Positions 1-7,928 of a stretch of 59,798 bases of DNA are shown piece by piece. Position numbers and translations under genes: made by a program. The number at the start of each line of letters is the position of its first letter. The first letter of the stretch is position 1. The stretch lies in the NCBI GenBank assembly GCA_029820295.1, contig JALGVA010000015.1, positions 1-59,798 of the forward strand. Reading direction: 5' to 3'. The notes beneath the pieces were generated by a model that had not been told where the DNA came from, did not search any database, and worked only from the letters and a program-made list of their open reading frames with translations. Source of the stretch: Candidatus Zipacnadia bacterium (lineage in GTDB: Bacteria > Armatimonadota > Zipacnadia > Zipacnadales > UBA5352).

Positions 1-1
1 G

Positions 2-760
2 GTCGGCGCCGAGGAGCTTGCCGACTACCAGGCGATCGTGGTGCCCTTCCCGTTCGCGGTGAGCGAGGGGCAGGCGGCGATGCTCGAGAGCCTGGTCGGC
101 GCGGGCAAGATGCTGGTCGTCATCTCGGAATTCGGCAGCGTGGACGACCACGGCGTGCCGCACGAGCGCCCGGTGCTGCTGGACCTGCTGGGGCTGGCGG
201 AGGCGCCGAGCGGGGAGAAGGTGGCGGGCCTGTCGGGTCTCGAGGTCCGCGAGCCGATCCCCGGTGAGTTCACCGTCTACGCGTCGGTGACGCCGACGGA
301 GGGCACCGAGGTGCTGGCGCGGGCCGGCGACACCCCCGCCATCCTCCGCCATCAGGTGGGCGACGGCTCGGTGCTGTTCCTCGCGGGCGAGTTCGGGATC
401 GATCTGCCCGCGAACTACGACAACGAGGCGCGCGACCGCACTGTCCGCATCCTGCCCTCGGAGCTTTCACCGGGACACGCGCGGTTGCTGGGCGAAATCC
501 GGACAGTCCCGGAAGATGACGTCGAGCTGGCCCTGATGCGCAATGCGGCCGGCGACCTGCTGCTCTTTGCGATCAACTGGGAGGAGCGCGCCGCGAGCGT
601 GACCGTCTCCCTGCCGGAGGACGCGCCGGCCGACGGCTCGGGGTTCGCGGTCCTGCCTGACGGTAGCGTATCGGGGGCCTCGGCGGCGGCTGCCGACCAC
701 GCGGTCGCTCTCGACCTCGCCCCGCAGGAGGCCCTGGTGCTGCGCTTCGCGGGCGGGTAG
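2..760 (+). CDS. GH42-like beta-galactosidase family protein, C-terminal part (5' truncated by window edge)
   Basis: The reading frame is open from base 2, so the gene starts upstream of the window. The visible ~252 residues begin in an alpha/beta glutamine-amidotransferase-like fold (pattern 'DYQAIVVPFPFAVSE', then 'GKMLVVISEFG'), which resembles the beta-galactosidase trimerisation domain of family GH42 and its relatives. It ends with a beta-rich domain (from about 'DVELALMRNAAGDLLLFAINW') typical of the small C-terminal domain of these enzymes. The same trimerisation-type fold occurs in the 1140-aa protein at 39835-43257. The catalytic barrel is not in the window, so activity and substrate cannot be judged. 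The frame is clearly coding from G/C third positions. Another protein ending in a ThuA/GATase-like domain is an alternative. Confidence 0.6.
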   Translation, partial: VGAEELADYQAIVVPFPFAVSEGQAAMLESLVGAGKMLVVISEFGSVDDHGVPHERPVLLDLLGLAEAPSGEKVAGLSGLEVREPIPGEFTVYASVTPTEGTEVLARAGDTPAILRHQVGDGSVLFLAGEFGIDLPANYDNEARDRTVRILPSELSPGHARLLGEIRTVPEDDVELALMRNAAGDLLLFAINWEERAASVTVSLPEDAPADGSGFAVLPDGSVSGASAAAADHAVALDLAPQEALVLRFAGG

Positions 761-967
761 GCCGACGGTGTCGGGGTGGAAGCGCGACCTGCGCGGCTGC
801 GACCCAGGCGGTAGCGACCGGTGCACAGGGAGCGAGCGTCGTCGCCGGCTTGCGGCCCACGGCCTGCGGCTTGAAGCTTGCGACCGGCGACCTGTATCCC
901 TTGCAGGAGAGACCGGTCGGGTGGCGAAATGGCGTCGTCGGCGGAGCAGCCGCGCTCGGGCGCCGCG
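761..967. other. Non-coding stretch with degenerate short-word repeats
   Basis: Between the first gene and the promoter at 968 there is no convincing coding frame. Around 838-895 short words of the type CTTGCGRCC and CCTGCGGC recur in imperfect form. I see no strong terminator. The region may hold the 3' end of the upstream transcript and upstream promoter sequence. Confidence 0.4.
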
Positions 968-997
968 TTGACACGTGCGCGAGTGGTGTCATATAAT
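968..997 (+). promoter_or_regulatory. Consensus sigma-70-type promoter
   Basis: TTGACA at 968-973 and TATAAT at 992-997 are both perfect consensus hexamers separated by 18 bases. The predicted transcription start is near 1004. The promoter reads toward the TPR gene whose ATG is at 1041, giving a short leader with GAAGGGAG just before the start. Two AT-containing perfect boxes are unlikely by chance in such GC-rich DNA. Confidence 0.85.
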
Positions 998-1040
998 GAC
1001 GCACGCACGGGCGACCGTGGCTCTGAAGGGAGCATGGCGC

Positions 1041-2996
1041 ATGACGAGGACTAGCCGGGCCCGGGGACTTATCGCCGTGTACGGCCTGCTGGCAGGCCTG
1101 ATGCTGTGCTCGGTGGCGGTCGCGCAGGAAGTGGACAGCGACTTCGCCGAGGCCGTCAGCCTGTTCCAGGAGCGGTCGTACCAGGCCGCCATCCGCCAGC
1201 TTGAGGCGGTGACGGCGGCATCGCCCGACAACGAGGCGGCATGGTACTACCTCGGTGTTGCCAGATTCCGCACCGGCGAACTCGAGGACGCCCTCACCGC
1301 GCTGCAGCAGGCGCAGCAGCTCCGGCCGGGACGGCCGGGCATCTCGCTCTACATCGGCCAGATCTACGAGCAGCTCGGCGCCTTCGACGAGGCCGTCCGT
1401 GCCTATCAGGATGAGCTGCGCAACCGCCAGTTCAAGAACCTGGCGGAGGTCTTCAACGCTCTCGGCCGGGTCTACTATCTGGCGGGGCGGTACTTCGATG
1501 CCATCGAGGCCACCACCGAGGCGCTCGAGCACAACCCCAACTACGTCGAGGCGCTGTTCTACCGCGGCCTGGCTCACCACCAGGAGGAGGACTACGAGGA
1601 CGCGCTCGATGACTTCGTGCGCGCCGAGGAGATCCTCGACGAGTGGAACGCGCTCAGCCGCCGCCTCGATCGACTGATCGAGCGCGAGGCCCAGGGCACC
1701 CTCTCCACTGAGGTGCAGCGGCAGAAGCAGCAGGTGCAGGAGGACCTGGCTCAGAAGTATGAGCGCGCGGCCGAGTTCGCGCAGGAGCTGGTCATGCGCC
1801 CGCTGCTCTACCTGGCGATGGGCGAGAGCGCGGACGCCAACAAGGAATGGGCGCGTGCGCGCAACAGCTACCGCAAGGCGCTGGACCAGGACCGCGGCGG
1901 TAACCCCGCCGATCCGCTGCCCCACGTCATGATCGGTCTGGCCTCCTTCCACGAGGCCCAGGATACCTTCTACCAGGGCGGCGTGCTCTACACCGCGATC
2001 GCCGACGTGGACGAGGCCATCCGCAACATCGACGAGGCGGTCAAGCTCGACGAGACCTTCCCGCCGGCCCACAACGCGCTGGGCGATATCTTCTCGTTTC
2101 AGGCGGCCACCTACATCTCCGATCCCGAGCGCAACATCGTCTCACACAGCTACGAGGACGCCATCGCGCGCTACGACGACGCCATCGCCGCCGACCCCGA
2201 GTACGTGGACGCCTACCACGGGCGGGCGCAGGCCTGCCTGGCCACCGGCGACGCCGACGCGGCCATCGCCGACCTGACCACGGCGCTGGAGTTGGCGCCA
2301 CGCCGGGCCGACCTCTACGCGGGCCTCGCCGAAGCCTACATGATGAACGAGGACTACGACCGCGCGATCAACGCTTCGCAGCTCGCGCTGGGGCTGGACC
2401 CCGACAACGCTCAGGCGCACAACGCCGCCGGCCTCGCCTACTACTACCAGGGCGAGCTGGGACGCGCCAGCGAGGCGTTCACCGCGGCCATCGCCGGCGA
2501 CCCGACGCTGCACCAGTCCTACACCAATCTGGGCAACACCTTCTTCCAGATGGGCTCGTGGCACCGCGCGCGCGTGCAGTACGAGCAGGCGCTGGAGCGC
2601 ATTCCCGAACTGGCCATCGCCAACACTGCCTTCCAGCGCAGCTACCTCTACTATCTGATCGCCCGGACCTACCACTACACCGGCCAGTACGACCGCGAAG
2701 TCATCGCGCTCAACCAGGCGCTGGGCCTGGACGCGGCCTACCTGGAGGCGCTGACCCAGCTTGCCGCCGCCTACGGCGAACTCGGCGAGTACCAGGCGGC
2801 CGAGCAGGCGCTGCGCACGGCGCTGGGGGTGTCGCCCGGGGCCGAGGAGGATGCGGCCATCTACGTGCAGATGGGCCGGCTGTACGAGCGTGAGGGCAAG
2901 CCCTACGAGGCGATCACCGCCTACGGGGCGGCGGTCGCGGCCCAGAGCGACAACCTTGAGGCCAGGGAGGCCCTGAAGCGACTCACCTCGAGCTAA
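1041..2996 (+). CDS. Secreted tetratricopeptide-repeat (TPR) protein
   Basis: A 651-aa protein with an N-terminal signal peptide (MTRTSRARG, hydrophobic core, cleavage near 'SVAVAQ'), followed almost entirely by TPR-like helical pairs. Repeats such as 'AAWYYLGVARFRTGELEDAL', 'AEVFNALGRVYYLAGRYFDA' and 'AQAHNAAGLAYYYQGELGRA' keep the W/Y-LG-Y-G-A-P pattern. TPR arrays are protein-interaction scaffolds, here outside the cytoplasm; the partner is unknown. The start at 1041 is chosen because GAAGGGAG lies just upstream and the signal peptide begins there. An in-frame GTG at 975 lies inside the promoter and is rejected. It probably begins an operon with the M16-like gene 23 bases downstream and the PQQ-propeller gene, which may form one envelope complex (inference). 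Confidence 0.85.
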   Translation: MTRTSRARGLIAVYGLLAGLMLCSVAVAQEVDSDFAEAVSLFQERSYQAAIRQLEAVTAASPDNEAAWYYLGVARFRTGELEDALTALQQAQQLRPGRPGISLYIGQIYEQLGAFDEAVRAYQDELRNRQFKNLAEVFNALGRVYYLAGRYFDAIEATTEALEHNPNYVEALFYRGLAHHQEEDYEDALDDFVRAEEILDEWNALSRRLDRLIEREAQGTLSTEVQRQKQQVQEDLAQKYERAAEFAQELVMRPLLYLAMGESADANKEWARARNSYRKALDQDRGGNPADPLPHVMIGLASFHEAQDTFYQGGVLYTAIADVDEAIRNIDEAVKLDETFPPAHNALGDIFSFQAATYISDPERNIVSHSYEDAIARYDDAIAADPEYVDAYHGRAQACLATGDADAAIADLTTALELAPRRADLYAGLAEAYMMNEDYDRAINASQLALGLDPDNAQAHNAAGLAYYYQGELGRASEAFTAAIAGDPTLHQSYTNLGNTFFQMGSWHRARVQYEQALERIPELAIANTAFQRSYLYYLIARTYHYTGQYDREVIALNQALGLDAAYLEALTQLAAAYGELGEYQAAEQALRTALGVSPGAEEDAAIYVQMGRLYEREGKPYEAITAYGAAVAAQSDNLEAREALKRLTSS

Positions 2997-3019
2997 CCGG
3001 ATACGGTGGCGGGCGGGGA

Positions 3020-4336
3020 GTGCGCCGCGCGCGCCTGCCCGTCCGGCGGATCATACCGCTGATGGCGGTCGCCGCCGCGCTGCTCGCGCGCAGCCCCGCC
3101 GCGCCCGACTCGACTACGCGCCAGCGCCATCTGCCCAACGGGATGCGCGTGGTCGTGCAGGACAATGACCACACGGCCACGCTGGTGATGTGCGCGCTGG
3201 TACACGTGACGGCGTTGCACGAGCCGCGCGGGAAGGCGGGCATGCGCCACCTGGTGCAGAACCTGGTGGCGCGGGCGGACTGCTGCGCCGGCGAGGTAGC
3301 CGCGGCCGCCGCGCGTATCAGCGTCTCGGTCGCGCCCGATTACGTGGAGCTGAACCTGTCCGCGCCCGCCGAATCGCTGGCGGCCTGCCCGGACCTGATG
3401 CGCCGGATGCTCTTCGCCCCCGCCTTCACACCGGAGGCGCTGGCCGCCGAGCGTGCCGCGCTGACTCGCAGCCTGGCGGCGCGCGACGAGGTGCCGGCGC
3501 CGCGCGCGCTGGGGCGCTTCTATGAGTGCCTCTATCCGGGCGTGGGCGCCGGGGACCTGGGGGCGGGCGATCCGGCGACGGTGGCCGCGATCGAGCTTGA
3601 CGATGTGCGCCGCTTTCACAGCGAAAGCTACCTGCCCAACGCCACCGTGATGGCGCTCAGCGGAGGCGTGGACGGCGCGGTGGCGATGCAGGCGATCACC
3701 GACGCCATGTCGGGACTGCTGCCCGGCGCCATGCCGCAGCAGGCGCCGGAGCCGCTGCCCACGGTGCCGGGCGTGACCCGGATCACCGGCAATCGTGATA
3801 CGAGCATCTACGTGGTCGGCGGACGCGCGCTGCCACTGGCGGCACCGGAGTACCCGGCGGCGGCAGTCGGCATCACCGCGCTGTCGTCAGGCATGGACAG
3901 CCGGCTGTACCGGGCGCTGCGACTGGAGCGCGCGCTGGCCTACACGATCATCGGTGAGCTGACGCCGTCGGCTACGACGCCTTCGGCGTTCGTGCTGGTC
4001 GCGTGCGATCCGGCGCGGCTGGACGAGGTCGTTGGGGTGGTGGATGACGAGATCGCGCGCATCGTGTCCGAGCCGCTGTCGGCGGCCGAACTGCGGCGCG
4101 CCAAGCGCTATCTGATCGGCCGGCACGCGCTGCGCAAGCAGCGCAATCAGGACGTCGCGCACTACCTGGCGCTGTTCGAGCTGCTCGGCGGGCCGCAGGG
4201 GTTCCGACGTGATCCGCAGCTCGCCGGGGAGATTGCGGCCGTGGACGCCACGGCCGTCACCGCGGCGATGCGCCGGGTCTTCGAGCCGACGTGGGCGGTG
4301 CGGCTGGAGGGTCGTCAGACCGCACAGGCGGACTGA
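3020..4336 (+). CDS. M16 (insulinase/processing peptidase) family protein with degenerate metal site
   Basis: About 438 aa with the M16 fold order: an N-terminal 'LPNGMRVVVQDND' strand, a helix where the zinc motif should be, 'YLPNATVMALSG' closing the first domain, and a second domain with 'LSSGMDSRLYRALR'. Active M16 enzymes carry HxxEH. Here the aligned residues read H77-L-V-Q80-N81, so the catalytic Glu and second His are replaced by Gln and Asn. It is probably a non-catalytic partner or binding subunit, as known for alpha subunits of bipartite M16 peptidases. No active M16 partner is adjacent. The start is uncertain: GTG 3020 has GGGGAG overlapping it, and ATG 3062 is an alternative. A hydrophobic N-terminus suggests export. 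It lies 23 bases after the TPR gene. Confidence 0.75.
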   Translation: MRRARLPVRRIIPLMAVAAALLARSPAAPDSTTRQRHLPNGMRVVVQDNDHTATLVMCALVHVTALHEPRGKAGMRHLVQNLVARADCCAGEVAAAAARISVSVAPDYVELNLSAPAESLAACPDLMRRMLFAPAFTPEALAAERAALTRSLAARDEVPAPRALGRFYECLYPGVGAGDLGAGDPATVAAIELDDVRRFHSESYLPNATVMALSGGVDGAVAMQAITDAMSGLLPGAMPQQAPEPLPTVPGVTRITGNRDTSIYVVGGRALPLAAPEYPAAAVGITALSSGMDSRLYRALRLERALAYTIIGELTPSATTPSAFVLVACDPARLDEVVGVVDDEIARIVSEPLSAAELRRAKRYLIGRHALRKQRNQDVAHYLALFELLGGPQGFRRDPQLAGEIAAVDATAVTAAMRRVFEPTWAVRLEGRQTAQAD

Positions 4337-4371
4337 CGCCGCGCCTATCTGTGCGACATGGAGGTAGGGCA

Positions 4372-6219
4372 ATGCGAGCCACTGTCATCATCCTGCTGCT
4401 TGCGTGCACGGCCGGCGCGGTGCTGGCACAGGACGCGACCTGGCTGGTGCGCTATGACGAGAGCAGCACGGGCGTGTCCAGCGCCAGCCTCGAGGTGCCC
4501 GTCAGCCTGATCTGGAAGCACACTACGGGGGAGGAGGAGTCCTCACCGGTCGCCACCGCGGCGGTCGGCGACGACATGGTCTACGCCCCGGTAGGCGACA
4601 GCATCTATGCCATCGACCGCACCACCGGCGAGCTGGTGTGGAAGCAGGCCACCGGCGGCGAGGTGTACTCCAGCCCATCCCTGGCGGACGGCATCCTCTA
4701 CTTCGGCTCGCGCGACGGCAACCTGTGGGCGCTCGACGCCGAGGACGGCTCGATCGTGTGGCGCTACCCCGCGGGCGGGGCCGTGGACTGCTCGCCCGTG
4801 ATCTCCTACGGGGTGTGCTACTTCGGCTCCGACGGCAACCGCCTGATCGCCCTGGACCTCGAGACCCGCACCCCGCGCTGGCAGTTCGAGGCGGGCGGCG
4901 ACATCAAGGCCCCGCCGCTGGTCTATCGCGACGTGATCGTCTTCGGCGCACTGGACCGGCGCATCTACTGCCTCAACGCCGACGGCCAGCTCATCTGGTC
5001 ACGCGGCGTCGAGCGCAGGGCGTTCTTCGGCTCTCCCGTGGGCGAGCGCACCAAGGTCATCTACGCCTCGGGCCGCGAGCTTGAGGCGCGCGATATCTAC
5101 ACCGGGCGCACCGCCTGGCCCCAACCCTTCCAGGCCGCCGACCTGATCGTCGGCTCGCCGTGCGTGCAGGGCCGCAACGTCTACGTGGGCACCAGCGCGG
5201 GGGCGGTCTACTGCATCGACGCCAACCGCGGCCGCGCCATCTGGCGCTGGCCCGCGGACGGCGTGGCTCAGCCCATCACCAGCTCGCCGGTGATCGTGGA
5301 GGACATGCTGGTGTTCAAGTCCGGCGAGCGCGACCTGATAGCCCTCAGCCTTGACGGCAGCGAAGTGCGCTGGCGCTACACGTTGCCCAAGGCCCCCGAG
5401 AAGACCACGGCACCGACCGGTCCGGGCGGTGTCGGCCCCGGCGGCATCGAGCCGGGCATGATGCCCATGGAGCCGGGGATGGAGGGTCCTGTGCCCGGCG
5501 CCGAGCCGGGGATGGGCCCGGGGGCCGGGCCGGGCGGGCAGGTCGGCCCGGGCGGCGTCGCAGGTGGCACCCGGGAGCGCGAGATCACCTTCGAGGATGA
5601 GGTCGACCCGTCGGTGTCCGTGGTCGATGGCGCGCTCTACACCATCGGCGAGGACAACGTGATCTACGCCTTCGAGACCGCCGCGCCCGACAACGTGCCG
5701 CCGATGTTCGCCGATCCGGTGCTCGAGGTGCCGGGCCGGCAGCGCACGCGCGTGCAGTTCCTGCCCTCCATGGCCACCGAGGACGACTTCCCCGACCGCT
5801 ATGCTGAGGAGATCGAGATCCCCGGCTCGCCGCCCCTCTTCCTGTCGCTGATGCTCACGGACGAGGGCTCGGGCGTGGACCCCGACACCGTGGCGGTGAC
5901 CGTGAACGGGGAGGCCGCCGACTTCACCTACGACGCGACTGAGGGCCTGCTGTGGTACATCTACGACCCGCGCGGCGCGGCGGCGAACCTGAGCAACGGC
6001 GTCAAGGAGATCCTGTTCGAGGCCACCGACTGGCGGGGCAACCGCGCCGCACGCGTGATCTCGATGACCATCGACAACCGGCTGGAGCCGCCCGAGCCGC
6101 CCAGGCAGCAGCAGCAGATGGGCCCGGGTATGCTCGAGCCGGGCATGGAGCCGGGCATGATGGAGCCGGGGATGGAGCCGGGCATGATGCCGCCTGGTGG
6201 CTTCCCACCCGCGCCCTAG
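4372..6219 (+). CDS. Secreted PQQ-like beta-propeller repeat protein
   Basis: A 615-aa protein starting at an ATG preceded by GGAGGT (4360-4365). It has a signal peptide (MRATVIILLLACTAGAVLAQ), then repeated propeller blades of the type 'YAIDRTTGELVWKQATGG', 'WALDAEDGSIVWRYPAGG' and 'YCIDANRGRAIWRWPADG', which match PQQ/BamB-like repeats. A low-complexity Gly/Pro/Met linker (about residues 345-400) precedes a beta-sandwich-like region ('DEGSGVDPDTVAVTVNGE'). The C-terminus consists of tandem 'EPGM' units. Such proteins act as extracytoplasmic scaffolds (BamB) or as quinoprotein dehydrogenases; no dehydrogenase catalytic residues are recognisable, so a structural role is favoured. It sits in the same run as the TPR, M16-like and LapA-like genes. 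Confidence 0.8.
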   Translation: MRATVIILLLACTAGAVLAQDATWLVRYDESSTGVSSASLEVPVSLIWKHTTGEEESSPVATAAVGDDMVYAPVGDSIYAIDRTTGELVWKQATGGEVYSSPSLADGILYFGSRDGNLWALDAEDGSIVWRYPAGGAVDCSPVISYGVCYFGSDGNRLIALDLETRTPRWQFEAGGDIKAPPLVYRDVIVFGALDRRIYCLNADGQLIWSRGVERRAFFGSPVGERTKVIYASGRELEARDIYTGRTAWPQPFQAADLIVGSPCVQGRNVYVGTSAGAVYCIDANRGRAIWRWPADGVAQPITSSPVIVEDMLVFKSGERDLIALSLDGSEVRWRYTLPKAPEKTTAPTGPGGVGPGGIEPGMMPMEPGMEGPVPGAEPGMGPGAGPGGQVGPGGVAGGTREREITFEDEVDPSVSVVDGALYTIGEDNVIYAFETAAPDNVPPMFADPVLEVPGRQRTRVQFLPSMATEDDFPDRYAEEIEIPGSPPLFLSLMLTDEGSGVDPDTVAVTVNGEAADFTYDATEGLLWYIYDPRGAAANLSNGVKEILFEATDWRGNRAARVISMTIDNRLEPPEPPRQQQQMGPGMLEPGMEPGMMEPGMEPGMMPPGGFPPAP

Positions 6220-6263
6220 CGGGCTGCCCCGGCCCAACACAGCCGGCCACCGGAGGTCATAGC

Positions 6264-6662
6264 ATGGCACAGGCCATCGTGACGGTGCTGCTTATCATCC
6301 TGCTCCTGGCGTACGCGGTCTTTTTCGCCTTCTGGAACCAGGGAGCGGTCACGGTCATGGGGTTCTCGCTGGACCCCACGGGCCAGTCCGGCTGGACGTC
6401 ATCGGTGCAGTTGTTCGTGGTGCCGATCGTGGGCATGGCCGTGGGGGCGGCGCTGATGGCCCTGATCATGTCGCTGCCGTGGGCGGCGATGAGGCGCAAC
6501 CTGGCGACCATGCGTGAGCGCCTGAGCATCGAGCAGGCGCGCAACAAGGACCTGACCGCCAAGCTCAGGGCCGCCGGCGCGCGCCTCAAGAAGCAGGCAG
6601 GCGGCGCGGTGGCGGATGAGCCGGCCGAGGGCGAGGCGTCCGAGCTGCCCGCCGACGCCTGA
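6264..6662 (+). CDS. LapA-domain-like small membrane protein
   Basis: A 132-aa protein with CGGAGGT at 6251-6257 before the ATG. It has two membrane segments (about residues 4-23 and 47-69) separated by a short loop containing 'NQGAVTVMGFSL', then a cytoplasmic amphipathic helix likely to form a coiled coil ('RERLSIEQARNKDLTAKL') and an acidic tail. This architecture is that of lipopolysaccharide-assembly-protein-A (LapA/DUF1049) domain proteins. In Enterobacteria LapA works with LapB to control LPS synthesis; here only the domain similarity is visible. It lies 44 bases after the PQQ gene and is followed by a hairpin at 6693, so it is likely the last gene of that transcript. Confidence 0.7.
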   Translation: MAQAIVTVLLIILLLAYAVFFAFWNQGAVTVMGFSLDPTGQSGWTSSVQLFVVPIVGMAVGAALMALIMSLPWAAMRRNLATMRERLSIEQARNKDLTAKLRAAGARLKKQAGGAVADEPAEGEASELPADA

Positions 6663-6692
6663 GCCAACCGGCCGCACAGGCACAGACCATCA

Positions 6693-6719
6693 GCCAAGGG
6701 GCCTCACCGGCCTCTTGGC
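6693..6719 (+). terminator. Intrinsic terminator-like hairpin
   Basis: An 11-bp stem (6693-6703 with 6709-6719, one G-U pair) with loop TCACC, followed by a weak T run (GCGTTTCTCG). It lies 30 bases after the LapA-like stop codon and 60 bases before dprA. Confidence 0.55.
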
Positions 6720-6778
6720 CGCGTTTCTCGACGAGTACTTCGCGCATCGCTCACGGGCGATCGCCGGGTGAGTGAACC

Positions 6779-7891
6779 ATGGGCGCCGGCGGCACGTCAC
6801 AATCGGAGGCGTGGCTGACGCTCAGCCTCAGCGCGATTGCCCCGCGCCATCAACGCGCCCTGGTGGAGGCCCTGGGCTCCCCCGAGGCGGTCCTGGGCGC
6901 GGACAACGCGGCGCTCACCGCCGTGGACGGCGTCACCGCCGCGCACGTGAGCAGGCTGCGCGCCGCACAGGCTGAGGCCGACGTCCCGGCCATGCTCGAT
7001 TCGCTGGGTGAGTTGGGGGTGGAGCTGCTCCCCTACACCGACGAGCGCTACCCGGCACTGCTGCTCGAGACCGCCGACCCGCCGGCGCTGCTGTATGTGC
7101 GCGGGGAGATCAGCGCGCGGGACGATCTGTCGGTCGCGCTGGTGGGCACGCGCCGCCGCTCGCCCTACGGCGAGATGGTAGCGCAACGGCTCACCGCCGA
7201 CCTGGTGCGGCGCGGCTTCACCATCGTCAGCGGGCTCGCGGTCGGCATCGACGCCGACGCGCACGCCGCGGCGGTCGAGGCCGGCGGGCGCACCATTGCG
7301 GTGCTCGCGTGCGGGATCGACGTGGACTACCCGAGCCATAACCTGGAGCTGCGCGAGCGCATCGTCGGCGCGGGCGCGGTGGTGACCGAGCTGGCGCCGG
7401 GCACGCCGCCCACGCGTGATCGCTTCCCCCAACGCAACCGCATCCTCAGCGGCCTGGCGCTGGGCACGGTGGTCATCGAGGCGCCGGTCAAGAGCGGCGC
7501 GCTCATCACCGCCCGGCTGGCCGCCGAGGAGGGCCGCGAGGTCTTCGCCGTGCCGGGGAACATCACCAGCCCGGTCAGCCGCGGCTGCCACGCGCTGCTG
7601 CGCGAGGGCGCGACGCTGGTGGAGACCGCCGAGGACGTCGTCGAGGGGCTGGGCATCATGCTCGAGGCCGTGCCCGAGCGCGAGCCCGAGCAGGAGCGCC
7701 GGCGCAAGCTCGAGGACCTGCCCGGGGATCAGCAGCAGGTGCTGGACGCGCTCAGCCACCAGCCGCGCAACATTGACGACGTGACCGCGGAGTCCGACCT
7801 GCCCGCCTCGCAGGTGTCGGCGGCGCTGATGCTGCTGGAGGTCAAGGGTCTGGTGCGGCGCTTCCCCGGCAACCAATTCGTGCGCATCTGA
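6779..7891 (+). CDS. dprA: DNA processing protein DprA
   Basis: A 370-aa protein of usual family length. The N-terminal helical segment (SAM-like, 1-~85) is followed by the Rossmann-type DprA core, with the signatures 'VALVGTRRRSPYG', 'IVSGLAVGIDADAHAAAVEA', 'TIAVLACGIDVDYPSHN' and 'RDRFPQRNRILSGLA'. A C-terminal winged-helix (about 310-370) ends the protein. DprA binds incoming single-stranded DNA and loads RecA during natural transformation; the gene is also common in species not known to be competent. The ATG at 6779 gives a full-length N-terminus. It directly precedes topA, a very common bacterial gene order. No comE/comF genes are in the window. Confidence 0.95.
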   Translation: MGAGGTSQSEAWLTLSLSAIAPRHQRALVEALGSPEAVLGADNAALTAVDGVTAAHVSRLRAAQAEADVPAMLDSLGELGVELLPYTDERYPALLLETADPPALLYVRGEISARDDLSVALVGTRRRSPYGEMVAQRLTADLVRRGFTIVSGLAVGIDADAHAAAVEAGGRTIAVLACGIDVDYPSHNLELRERIVGAGAVVTELAPGTPPTRDRFPQRNRILSGLALGTVVIEAPVKSGALITARLAAEEGREVFAVPGNITSPVSRGCHALLREGATLVETAEDVVEGLGIMLEAVPEREPEQERRRKLEDLPGDQQQVLDALSHQPRNIDDVTAESDLPASQVSAALMLLEVKGLVRRFPGNQFVRI

Positions 7892-7928
7892 CGGCTGAAT
7901 CCGCCTACGCGATTGCAGGGATGGTTCT

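Noticed and set aside
975-1040. GTG at 975 as start of the TPR protein
   Set aside because: It lies between the -35 and -10 boxes, so it would not be transcribed; the signal peptide and ribosome site fit ATG 1041.
573-2072. 499-codon minus-strand frame
   Set aside because: Opposite to the TPR gene; no domain, start signal or plausible protein composition. An antisense shadow of a GC-rich gene.
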